Origin: Rhizobium sp. PP-CC-3A-592
Lineage (GTDB): Bacteria; Pseudomonadota; Alphaproteobacteria; Rhizobiales; Rhizobiaceae
Direction: 5' to 3'
Assembly: GCF_003217095.1 (NCBI RefSeq)
Contig: NZ_QJSR01000001.1
Span: 613,716-677,715, forward strand
Length of the DNA stretch: 64,000 bases
This document shows positions 1 to 7,370 of the stretch, in pieces. The notes under the pieces were generated by a model. It was not told the origin of the DNA and made no database searches. It saw only the letters and a list, made by a program, of their open reading frames with translations. Position numbers and translations under genes: made by a program. How positions within the stretch are numbered: position 1 is the first letter of the stretch; the number at the start of each line of letters is the position of its first letter.

Positions 1-14
1 CGTGTGATCTTCAT
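1..14 (-). CDS. 5' end of an unidentified minus-strand gene
   Basis: Only the first four codons (Met-Lys-Ile-Thr) lie in the window; the rest is beyond the left edge. The call rests on a minus-strand ATG at 12-14 preceded, at about 7 bases, by a strong purine-rich ribosome binding site (GGAGGGAG, complement of about 21-28). Product unknown. Confidence 0.4.
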
Positions 15-464
15 GAAATCTCCCTCCATAGGACGCCTCCCGAGCGTCTCCCTGCTAAATTACGTGAACGTAAAAGGAATGTCAAAAGGCAGATTCGAAA
101 AGATCGCGCATCTCGATATTTTTCGGTCGCGAAAGGCGCTCAGCGTTTCGTGGTAAACGAAGCGTTGAAATCGAGATGTAAAAGATACGTAAAATTCGAG
201 ACGAAAGCCCGGCTTCGCAGGGGGCCGGATGTTTAACAAAAACCCAAGTTTACCAATCGTTTGAACTTTGTTTGTCGCGAATTAAGCATGCATTTTAAGC
301 GGGAATTGAAGGCCGTGCCGCATACTCCAACCCATAAGACGAGCGGAGACGAACACTCCGCCGACAGTCTCCGGAAGATCAAGAGCCACGCAGAGGGCCG
401 GGCTTTCAGGGGTCGAAACAGGGACTGCACGAAGAAACGCTTTAACGAAACAGGGACAACGACA
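15..464. other. Intergenic region, divergent promoters presumed
   Basis: About 450 bases without a convincing gene between a minus-strand start at 14 and the Sel1-repeat gene at 465. It is more AT-rich than its surroundings around 100-250. In-frame upstream ATG/TTG codons at 261 and 291 precede the Sel1 gene but the encoded residues look non-coding and lack a ribosome binding site. I see no clear hairpin or repeat here. Confidence 0.4.
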
Positions 465-731
465 ATGGCACGCTTCGACCTCCAGAATTTCACCTACGCA
501 ACGATCGCCGGCGAAAACCGCGCGGAAGCCTTCTGCAACATGGGCCTGATGTATGCCACAGGCCGCGGCTGCGACATCGACGTCGTCGCCGCCCACAAGT
601 GGCTGAACATCGCCGCCATCAAGGGCTCCGAGCGGGCAGCCGAGCTGCGCGCCGAACTTGCCGCCACCATGTCGAAGGCCGATCTCGCCATCGCGCTGCG
701 CTCGGCCCGCGAATGGATGACCGTGCATTGA
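465..731 (+). CDS. Small Sel1-repeat protein
   Basis: An 88-residue protein. Residues about 18-60 match Sel1-like (SLR) tetratricopeptide-type repeats: an A-E-A-x-x-N-M-G-L-M-Y-A-T-G-R-G helix pair followed by A-H-K-W-L-N-I-A-A, then a C-terminal helix. Such repeats act as protein-protein interaction scaffolds; the partner is unknown. The start at 465 was chosen because AGGGA lies 9 bases upstream and homology-like sequence begins there; an open frame continues upstream to 261. No signal peptide, so cytoplasmic. A good intrinsic terminator follows at 745-810. Transcribed alone, convergent with the ETF-QO gene. Confidence 0.8.
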   Translation: MARFDLQNFTYATIAGENRAEAFCNMGLMYATGRGCDIDVVAAHKWLNIAAIKGSERAAELRAELAATMSKADLAIALRSAREWMTVH

Positions 732-744
732 TCGATCCTCACGA

Positions 745-810
745 AGAAAAACCCTCCCTTCCCGCTGGCCCGACGTTCCGTCAGGCCGGGGAGTGGAGGG
801 TTTTCGTTTT
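745..810 (+). terminator. Rho-independent terminator after Sel1 gene
   Basis: The inverted repeat AAAACCCTCC (about 747-756) and GGAGGGTTTT (about 795-804) encloses a GC-rich loop with its own hairpin (CTGGCC...GGCCGG) and is followed by TTTTCGTTTT. Because the outer stem carries A-tract and T-tract it could work in both directions. Confidence 0.75.
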
Positions 811-850
811 CTAAAGACGCCGCAAATGCGTCTTCCCGGCTCGCATAAGC

Positions 851-886
851 CTGACATATTCGGGTAAACTTACATATTCGGGTAGA
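851..886. repeat. 18-bp tandem duplication at ETF-QO 3' end
   Basis: Two 18-base units (851-868 and 869-886) differ at three positions and share the core ACATATTCGGGTA. The right-hand unit encodes the last codons and stop of ETF-QO (Val-Tyr-Pro-Asn-Met-stop); the left-hand unit lies just beyond the stop. Confidence 0.85.
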
Positions 887-2534
887 CAGGACCCTCGCCG
901 CCCTGCGGCGGAACCCAGGTGATGTTGCCGTTCGGATCCTTGATGTCGCAGGTCTTGCAGTGCACGCAGTTCTGCGCGTTGATCACGAAGACCTCCTCGC
1001 CATCCTTCTCCACCCATTCATAGACGCCGGCCGGGCAATAGCGCGTGGACGGGCCGGCATAAATGTCGTGCTCGGAGCGCTTCTGCAGCTCCATGTCCTT
1101 CACCTTCAGGTGGACCGGCTGGTCCTCCTCGTGGTTGGTGTTGGAGAGAAACACCGAGGACAGCCGATCAAAGGTCAGCACGCCATCCGGCTTCGGATAG
1201 GCAATCTTCTTGTGCTTTGCCGCCGGCTCCAGGCTTTGCGCATCCGTTTTGCCGTGCTTCAGCGTACCGAAGAACGAGAAGCCGAAAAGCTGGTTGGTCC
1301 ACATGTCGAGACCACCGAGCGCGACGCCGGCCACCGTGCCGAGCTTCGACCAGAGCGGCTTGACGTTGCGCACGCGCTTGAGGTCCTGCCCGATCGGGCC
1401 GGCCCGCCATTCGTTCTCGATCTCGACCACCTCGTCGTTCGCCCGACCGGCCGCAATCGCCGCGGCGATCTTCTCGGCCGCCATCTTGCCCGAGAGGACG
1501 GCGTTGTGGCTGCCCTTGATGCGGGGGACGTTGACGAGGCCGGCGGAACAGCCGATCAGCGCGCCGCCGGGGAAGGTCAGCTTCGGCACCGACTGGTAGC
1601 CGCCCTCGGTGATGGCGCGCGCGCCGTAGGACAGGCGCTTGCCGCCTTCGAAGGTACCGCGGATGGCCGGATGCGTCTTGAAGCGCTGGAACTCCTCGAA
1701 CGGATAGAGATAGGGGTTCTTGTAGTTGAGGTGCACGACGAAGCCGACGGCGACCGTGTTGTCCTCGAGATGATAGAGGAACGAGCCGCCACCGGTGCTG
1801 AGACCCAGCGGCCAGCCGAAGGAATGCTGCACGAGTCCCTGTTTGTGGTTCTCCGGCTTCACCTGCCAGAGCTCCTTGATGCCGATGCCGTATTTCTGCG
1901 GCTCGCGATCCTTCTGAAGGTCATAGCGGGCGATCAGCTGCTTGGCGAGCGAGCCGCGCACGCCTTCGCCGATCAGCACGTACTTGCCGCGAAGCTCCAT
2001 GCCGCGGGCGAAGCTCGGGCCGGGCTCGCCGTTCTTCTCGATGCCCATGTCGCCGGTGGCGACGCCAACGACCGCGCCTTCCTCGTTATAAAGCACTTCG
2101 GTCGCGGCAAAGCCGGGATAGATCTCGACGCCGAGCTCCTCCGCCTTGCCGGCCAGCCACCGACAGACGTTGCCGAGCGAGACGATATAGTTGCCGTGAT
2201 TGCTCATGAGCGGCGGCATGGCGAAATTCGGCAGACGCACCGAGCCAGCGGGGCCGAGCAGCAGGAACTGATCCTCCGTCACTTCCGTTTTGAAGGGATG
2301 GTCAGCCTCCTCGCGCCAGCCGGGCAGAAGGGCATCCATGCCGCAGGGATCGACCACGGCGCCCGAAAGGATATGCGCGCCGACTTCACCGCCCTTTTCG
2401 AGAACGACAACGGTCAGTTCCGGATCGATCTGCTTCAGACGGATCGCGGCGGAGAGGCCTGCCGGGCCGGCTCCCACCACGACCACGTCGAAATCCATGC
2501 TTTCGCGCTCCGGCATTTCCTGTATTTCGCTCAT
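870..2534 (-). CDS. Electron transfer flavoprotein-ubiquinone oxidoreductase (ETF-QO)
   Basis: A 554-residue membrane-associated flavoprotein that passes electrons from reduced ETF (fatty-acid and amino-acid dehydrogenases) to ubiquinone. An N-terminal FAD-binding motif G-A-G-P-A-G lies at 21-26, then the GG-reductase-type substrate domain, and a C-terminal ferredoxin-like 4Fe-4S site with cysteines at about 500, 523, 526 and 529 (C-x22-C-x2-C-x2-C). Length matches bacterial ETF-QO. The start (2534) gives M-S-E-I-Q-E and sits about 370 bp from the divergent Hsp70-like gene. The 3' end is tandemly duplicated. Confidence 0.96.
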   Translation of the reverse strand: MSEIQEMPERESMDFDVVVVGAGPAGLSAAIRLKQIDPELTVVVLEKGGEVGAHILSGAVVDPCGMDALLPGWREEADHPFKTEVTEDQFLLLGPAGSVRLPNFAMPPLMSNHGNYIVSLGNVCRWLAGKAEELGVEIYPGFAATEVLYNEEGAVVGVATGDMGIEKNGEPGPSFARGMELRGKYVLIGEGVRGSLAKQLIARYDLQKDREPQKYGIGIKELWQVKPENHKQGLVQHSFGWPLGLSTGGGSFLYHLEDNTVAVGFVVHLNYKNPYLYPFEEFQRFKTHPAIRGTFEGGKRLSYGARAITEGGYQSVPKLTFPGGALIGCSAGLVNVPRIKGSHNAVLSGKMAAEKIAAAIAAGRANDEVVEIENEWRAGPIGQDLKRVRNVKPLWSKLGTVAGVALGGLDMWTNQLFGFSFFGTLKHGKTDAQSLEPAAKHKKIAYPKPDGVLTFDRLSSVFLSNTNHEEDQPVHLKVKDMELQKRSEHDIYAGPSTRYCPAGVYEWVEKDGEEVFVINAQNCVHCKTCDIKDPNGNITWVPPQGGEGPVYPNM

Positions 2535-2903
2535 GACCAGCCTCCGCTCCGACGGCCTCTGCCGCGCCCGTCTCCATGGGTCGTCATGTCAAATAAGAGC
2601 AAGCTTGTCGAGCCGATGTGCGTCACGAAGCGGCGTGATGCCGCCTCTCCTTCCTGTTTTCGAAGGCGGGCCTTCCTGTTTTCGAAGGCGGGCCATCCCG
2701 TTTTCGAAAGGGGGCGCTCTTGTTTTTGAGGGCGGGCCATGCGAGGGAGCGGCATCCCCACAGCCGATAACGGCGACCATTTCCATTCCCGCAGGCCCAC
2801 CGCGAAGGGCCGGCCCATGCTCGCGATCGACAGCCGTTGCGGCGACCGGACCCCCCGGCGCTCGACCTGCCGTTGCTGAGCGATCCGCACGAGGAGAGAC
2901 ATC
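2535..2903. other. Divergent intergenic region with 22-bp repeat array
   Basis: The 369 bases separate the starts of ETF-QO (minus) and the Hsp70-like gene (plus) and must hold both promoters. The only clear structure is the 22-bp tandem repeat at 2649-2736. Just before the Hsp70 start lies GAGGAGAG, a good ribosome binding site. Confidence 0.6.
2649..2736. repeat. Four 22-bp tandem repeats
   Basis: Units at 2649-2670, 2671-2692, 2693-2714 and 2715-2736. The first two are identical, the third and fourth increasingly diverged. Each contains a G-TTTTCGAA-G-type core, with a TTCGAA palindrome in the first three. A period of 22 bp is close to two helical turns, so every core faces the same side of the DNA. 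No spacers, so not a CRISPR array. Confidence 0.85.
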
Positions 2904-4202
2904 ATGACCCAGTCGCTCGGCTTTGATTTCGGCACCACGAACTCCGTTCTGGCCGCCGTCGAACACGGAAAAACACGCGCAATCGACTTCGACAGTCCTG
3001 CCGGACGATACGATACGATGCGGACGGCCCTGTCGTTCATGAAGCATCCGAACCTCGGCGCGCAGGCTCTGCAGATCGAAGCCGGACAGGCCGCCATTCG
3101 CACCTTCATCGACAATCCGGGCGACGTGCGCTTCCTGCAATCGATCAAGACCTTCGCCGCGAGCCCGCTGTTCCAGGGAACGCTGATCTTTGCACGGCGA
3201 AATGGATTCGAAGACCTGATGCGCGCTTTCGTCGCACGTCTGAAAGACTATGCCGGTGACGCCTGGCCTGTCGACGGCACCCGCATCGTCGTCGGCCGGC
3301 CGGTGCGCTATGCGGGGGCAAACCCGGACGACAACCTAGCGCTGGAGCGCTACCAGACGGCGCTCGGCAGTTTCGGCTTTTCGGATATCCGCTATGTCTA
3401 CGAGCCGGTGGCCGCCGCCTTCTACTTCGCCCAGACATTGAAGCAGGATGCGACGGTGCTGGTCGCGGACTTCGGCGGCGGCACCACCGACTATTCGCTC
3501 ATCCGCTTCGAAACCCATGCCGGCGTGCTGTCGGCAACGCCGATCGGCCATTCCGGCGTCGGGATCGCGGGCGATCATTTCGACTTCCGCATCATCGACA
3601 ACCTCGTGTCGCCGTTGATCGGCAAGGGCACCCAGTTCCGCTCGTTCGACAAGGTCCTGGATGTGCCCTCCGGCTACTACGCGAATTTCGGGCGCTGGAA
3701 CCAGCTGTCGATCTTCAAGACGCTCAAGGACTTCGCGGATCTGAAGCAGCTCGTCCGCTCCTCGCTGGAGCCGGAAAAGCTGGAAGCCTTTATCGACCTC
3801 ATCGAGCATGACGAGGGCTATCCGCTGTATCAGGCCGTGTCCGCGGCCAAGATGCGGCTTTCGGCCGAGGAGGAGACCGAGTTCTTCTTCGCGCCGCTCG
3901 GCGAGCGCAGCCGCAAGATCGTGCGCCGCTCGGACTTCGAACAGTGGATCGCGCCGGAACTCGGACGGATCGAGAGTGCGCTGGACGAGGTGCTGGAAAA
4001 GACGAACACGGCCACCGGCACGGTGGACAAGGTGTTTCTCACCGGCGGCACGTCCTTCGTGCCAGCCGTGCGGCGCATGTTCGAGCGGCGGTTCGATGCC
4101 GGACGCATCGAGAGCGGTGGCGAACTCCTCTCCATCGCCCATGGTCTCGCGCTCATCGGCGCGCGGGACGACATCGATCTGTGGACAGCGGAGGCGAACT
4201 GA
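2904..4202 (+). CDS. Hsp70 family ATPase (YegD-like)
   Basis: A 432-residue protein with the actin/Hsp70-type ATPase fold: phosphate-1 motif G-F-D-F-G-T-T-N-S at residues 5-13, phosphate-2 motif V-A-D-F-G-G-G-T-T-D-Y near 188-198, and an adenosine-type motif F-L-T-G-G-T-S near 380. It lacks the C-terminal substrate-binding and lid domains of DnaK, as in the E. coli YegD group, so it is probably a specialised chaperone-like ATPase rather than a general chaperone. The start is supported by GAGGAGAG just upstream. No co-chaperone gene is adjacent; the next gene is a UDG 78 bp downstream. Confidence 0.88.
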   Translation: MTQSLGFDFGTTNSVLAAVEHGKTRAIDFDSPAGRYDTMRTALSFMKHPNLGAQALQIEAGQAAIRTFIDNPGDVRFLQSIKTFAASPLFQGTLIFARRNGFEDLMRAFVARLKDYAGDAWPVDGTRIVVGRPVRYAGANPDDNLALERYQTALGSFGFSDIRYVYEPVAAAFYFAQTLKQDATVLVADFGGGTTDYSLIRFETHAGVLSATPIGHSGVGIAGDHFDFRIIDNLVSPLIGKGTQFRSFDKVLDVPSGYYANFGRWNQLSIFKTLKDFADLKQLVRSSLEPEKLEAFIDLIEHDEGYPLYQAVSAAKMRLSAEEETEFFFAPLGERSRKIVRRSDFEQWIAPELGRIESALDEVLEKTNTATGTVDKVFLTGGTSFVPAVRRMFERRFDAGRIESGGELLSIAHGLALIGARDDIDLWTAEAN

Positions 4203-4279
4203 CGCTTGGTGCCTGCGGCGAGCCCGTTCGCACCATTTGCCGCTTTCATGCGCGGCGGCGCTTCTGTAAACCTTCTGCC

Positions 4280-5242
4280 ATGACCTCCCCCGACGAGACA
4301 CGGTTTTCCGACGGACCGATCCTGGATGCGATGACGCCGCACGAGCTGGCGGCGCTTTTGCATTTCCATGCGGATTCGGGCGTGGAGTGGCTGCTGGAAG
4401 ACGACCCGATCGACAGGATCGCCGCCTTTGCCGCCAGCCAGACGGCGCGCGGCGAAGCCGGGTCGGGCTCTGGTCGTGGGAGCCCTGCAGGAGCCCTGCA
4501 GACCGCGCAAAGCTACAGGGCGCCAGCGCCCAAAAATGAAGCGGATGGTCGCGCTCAACCCCCCGCTGCGGAAAAGCCGCAGACGAGAGGGAAGTCCGAG
4601 CCCGCACCACGCCCTGTCTCCACCCGCGTCGCCATACCCGATGAGCAGGCCGTGGCCGAGGCGCGGATCGCCGCCGGTTCGGCACAGACGCTTGCCGACC
4701 TGAAACGTGCGCTCGACGGCTTTACCGGCTGCAATCTGCGCAACAGCGCCCGCAATCTGGTCTTTGCCGAGGGCGATCCGGCCGCTGGACTGATGATCGT
4801 CGGGCCGGGACCGAACGGCGACGACGACCGCGAGGGACGACCCTTCGCCGGCCGGCAGGGCGACCTTCTGGACAAGATGCTGGCAGCCATCGGGCTCGAC
4901 CGGGCGGGTGTCTTGATCACCAACGTCATTCCCTGGCGTCCGCCCGGCAACCGCATGCCGTCCGCGCGGGAGATGGAGATCTGCCGGCCGTTCCTCGACA
5001 GGCAGTTCGCGCTCGCCAAGCCGCGGCGCGTGCTGGTTCTCGGCAATTTTGCGGCACGATTCTTCTTCGGCGGCACCGATACGATCCACGAAATGCGCGG
5101 CGACTGGCGGACGATCACGACCGCCGGGGAGACTTTCCGGGCGCTGGCGACATTGCATCCGCAGGACCTGATGTCCGCGCCGATCTGCAAGCGCCTTGCC
5201 TGGCAGGATTTGCAGATGTTTGCCGCCGGCAACGATTCCTGA
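4280..5242 (+). CDS. Divergent family 4-like uracil-DNA glycosylase
   Basis: A 320-residue protein whose C-terminal 200 residues match family 4 UDGs, which remove uracil from DNA: F-x-G-C-N-L near 150, the R-P-F-A-G-R-Q-G-D-L-L-D-K-M-L helix, I-T-N-V-I-P-W-R-P-P-G-N-R and a late L-H-P-Q-D-L motif. The catalytic-loop motif usually written G-E-A-P-G is here G-P-G-P-N, so Glu is replaced. Only two of the four canonical Fe-S cysteines are evident (G-C-N and I-C-R-P-F). The first 120 residues form a variable Ala/Pro-rich extension. The start ATG lies 78 bp after the Hsp70-like gene. Activity on uracil is therefore inferred, not certain. Confidence 0.8.
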   Translation: MTSPDETRFSDGPILDAMTPHELAALLHFHADSGVEWLLEDDPIDRIAAFAASQTARGEAGSGSGRGSPAGALQTAQSYRAPAPKNEADGRAQPPAAEKPQTRGKSEPAPRPVSTRVAIPDEQAVAEARIAAGSAQTLADLKRALDGFTGCNLRNSARNLVFAEGDPAAGLMIVGPGPNGDDDREGRPFAGRQGDLLDKMLAAIGLDRAGVLITNVIPWRPPGNRMPSAREMEICRPFLDRQFALAKPRRVLVLGNFAARFFFGGTDTIHEMRGDWRTITTAGETFRALATLHPQDLMSAPICKRLAWQDLQMFAAGNDS

Positions 5243-5407
5243 CGCTCGTGCGTCACGCGCCTCTTTCCAATTGCGAAGAAACTATGAATGGCAAAGGGAA
5301 AAAGCCATGCAAGTTGCGCATGGCAGCAACCCGACATCGCGGCTTGTGAAAAACATGGTGCAGCGCAATATATGATCACGGGGGGAATGGAATCTAAGGA
5401 ACTGACA

Positions 5408-5584
5408 ATGAACACCCGTCCGCGCCCTCTGCATTGCGGCTTCGAAACGCTCCGTCGCAGTGGCTCTGCCCTCCGCACGCCGTTCAACGGCTTCGGCTCG
5501 GCAGCAAACGAACAGATGACGGCTGCCGGCTACGCCCGCGCCGCACGTCCTGCCAACATCTACGCCGAATTCATCCAGCGCTGA
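5408..5584 (+). CDS. Small hypothetical protein (58 aa)
   Basis: A short protein beginning M-N-T-R-P-R-P-L with no recognised domain. The start is chosen for AAGGA at 5396-5400; the frame stays open upstream to 5288 without a ribosome binding site. Composition is Ala/Arg-rich, with no membrane segment. Several small hairpins (CCAGCG/CGCTGG at 5575-5591, GCTCGC/GCGAGC at 5591-5604, GCCGGC/GCCGGC at 5618-5635) follow the stop codon and may end transcription. Function unknown. Confidence 0.5.
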   Translation: MNTRPRPLHCGFETLRRSGSALRTPFNGFGSAANEQMTAAGYARAARPANIYAEFIQR

Positions 5585-5698
5585 TCGCTGGCTCGCTCGC
5601 GAGCTTCAAGCGCTGACGCCGGCATGATCGCCGGCAGACACGATCTCGAAACCGTCCATCCGGGCAACTGTTCCGGACGAGATGGAAAGGACAACACC

Positions 5699-5839
5699 AT
5701 GGCCATCCGCGCTTTGAACGCTTTTGTTTCCGATATCCGGATCGCCGTGCGTGCATCCCAGACCTTTTCTGACCTGAGCCGCGATGCACGCGCATCGTCG
5801 GATGCGAACCGCGGTTCGTTCGGCCTGCTGCCGCGCTAA
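5699..5839 (+). CDS. Small hypothetical protein (46 aa)
   Basis: A 46-residue basic peptide, M-A-I-R-A-L-N-A-F-V at its N terminus and G-L-L-P-R at its end. The start is supported by GGAAAGG at 5684-5690, about 8 bases upstream. There is no signal peptide, membrane helix or known domain. It lies 115 bp after another tiny gene, and the two may be co-transcribed. Function unknown. Confidence 0.5.
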   Translation: MAIRALNAFVSDIRIAVRASQTFSDLSRDARASSDANRGSFGLLPR

Positions 5840-6069
5840 GGTTTTCGGCATCTCGCTCTCCTTGCCGCACGGATCGGTGGGGGATGGTGACGTTGCCGAC
5901 AGGACTTCGGGTGAAACACCGCCCATGCCATCGGTTCGTCCGCATCCGGTCGGATGGTCGCGAGCGTCTATGACGCCGAAGCTGACAATGGCGCTGGCCT
6001 GATGCGCCCCCACATCGAGGCTCACCTCAAACACCTCCCCCCACCGTTCCTCCCCTCGCCCGTTCCACG

Positions 6070-7008
6070 TCACCCCTGCGGCGTCACATGCTTGCGGGCG
6101 GCCCTTCGCTCCAGGCCCAGCCGGTGTTCGCGCAGGATGATGAAGATACCGGCGCTGATGACGATGGCGGTGCCGATCAGCATGGTGACCGTGGGCACGT
6201 CGTCGAAGAGCCAGTAGCCGATCACCAGTCCCAGAACGATCGAGGTATATTCGAACGGCGCGATGGTCGACATATCGGCATAGCGATAGCTTTGCGTGAG
6301 CAGCAATTGCGCGACACCCCCGCAAAAACCCGCCGCCATCAGAAAGAGGAAGGCGCGCCACGTCAGCGGCTCCCATCCGAAAGGCAGCGTCAGCAGCGAG
6401 AACAGGGAGGCGGACAGGGAGAAATAGAGGACGATGGTGTGCGTCCGCTCGTTCATCACCAGCTTGCGCACGAGCACCATGGCCGTTGCACCCAGCGCCG
6501 CCGAGAGCAGCACCGCCAGGGCGCCATAGGCCGCCCCCGCCTCCCCGCCGCCGCCGGCAAACAGCGTCAGGCGCGGATAGGTGATGATCATCACGCCGAC
6601 GAGGCCGACGATGACGGCCGACCAGCGATAGATGCGCACGACCTCTTTCAGGAACACGGCGGCAAAGACGACGGCCAGAAGCGGCATGGCGTAGCCGATG
6701 GCGATGGCCTCGGGCAGCGGCAGATGCGTCAGGCCGTAAAAGCCGCAGCTCATGGCGAGAATGCCGATGAAGCCGCGAATGAGGTGGCCGAACGGATCGC
6801 GCGTCTTGAAGGCGGTGGCGAGATCGCCCTTGATCGCGAGGTATCCGAGGATCGGCACCATGGCGAAAGCCGAGCGGTAGAAGGTGATCTGACCTGTCGC
6901 GATACCGTCGCCGGCCGACTTGATGAAAGTCGACATCGCCACGAAAACGAGAACGGAAGAAACTTTGAGAGCAATGCCCAGAAGCGGGTTGGGCTCGTCG
7001 CGATCCAT
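6070..7008 (-). CDS. EamA/DMT family transporter
   Basis: A 312-residue integral membrane protein with about ten hydrophobic helices in two repeated five-helix EamA halves, typical of the drug/metabolite transporter superfamily (RhaT/YdcZ-like exporters). The N terminus carries the first helix from about residue 10. The second half contains the family-typical S-L-F-S-L-L-T-L-P-F-G-W and Y-T-S-I-V-L-G segments. Substrate cannot be read from sequence; relatives export amino acids or metabolites. Divergent from pepN, 362 bp away. Confidence 0.9.
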   Translation of the reverse strand: MDRDEPNPLLGIALKVSSVLVFVAMSTFIKSAGDGIATGQITFYRSAFAMVPILGYLAIKGDLATAFKTRDPFGHLIRGFIGILAMSCGFYGLTHLPLPEAIAIGYAMPLLAVVFAAVFLKEVVRIYRWSAVIVGLVGVMIITYPRLTLFAGGGGEAGAAYGALAVLLSAALGATAMVLVRKLVMNERTHTIVLYFSLSASLFSLLTLPFGWEPLTWRAFLFLMAAGFCGGVAQLLLTQSYRYADMSTIAPFEYTSIVLGLVIGYWLFDDVPTVTMLIGTAIVISAGIFIILREHRLGLERRAARKHVTPQG

Positions 7009-7370
7009 AAGATCGGTCCTGCATGCACGAGGAGGAAAAGGCAGCTTGAGGCGGCGCGGAGAATCGTAAGCCTACTGCATAAATTCCCAGACCGGAATCA
7101 GCCGAGGCGGAAATTTGCGAATATCCGCCGAACCAACGGTTCCTGCGTCCCCGTTGCTCGTGGTGGCTTATGCATTCTCCGTAGCGGACGACAGGTTGCG
7201 CCGCACGGTTTGATCATCGTTACTCGAAAAGAATGAAGTCTGTTCCAAAATGGCTTATTGCTTAAAATCTTGTTAGGCCGAAGCGCGTAATTGTTCAGGT
7301 CTTTTATCGGCACTGGCCTTCGCATCGTCGCGACCGGCTTTTGAGGGTGCCCCGGGGAGCAAAACGACAC
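7009..7370. other. Divergent intergenic region, EamA/pepN
   Basis: A 362-bp region between the minus-strand EamA start and the plus-strand pepN start. It is AT-richer at about 7215-7300 than its neighbours, as expected for promoters. I see no clear repeat, hairpin or RNA gene. Confidence 0.4.

Noticed and set aside
960-2729. 589-residue open frame on the plus strand
   Set aside because: It is antisense to ETF-QO, whose motifs are clear, and its composition (Arg/His/Leu-rich) is typical of a high-GC shadow frame.
2649-2736. CRISPR array
   Set aside because: Repeats are directly adjacent 22-bp units without spacers; no cas genes nearby.
5288-5407. N-terminal extension of the 58-residue protein
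   Set aside because: The upstream in-frame ATG lacks a ribosome binding site, whereas AAGGA precedes the ATG at 5408.
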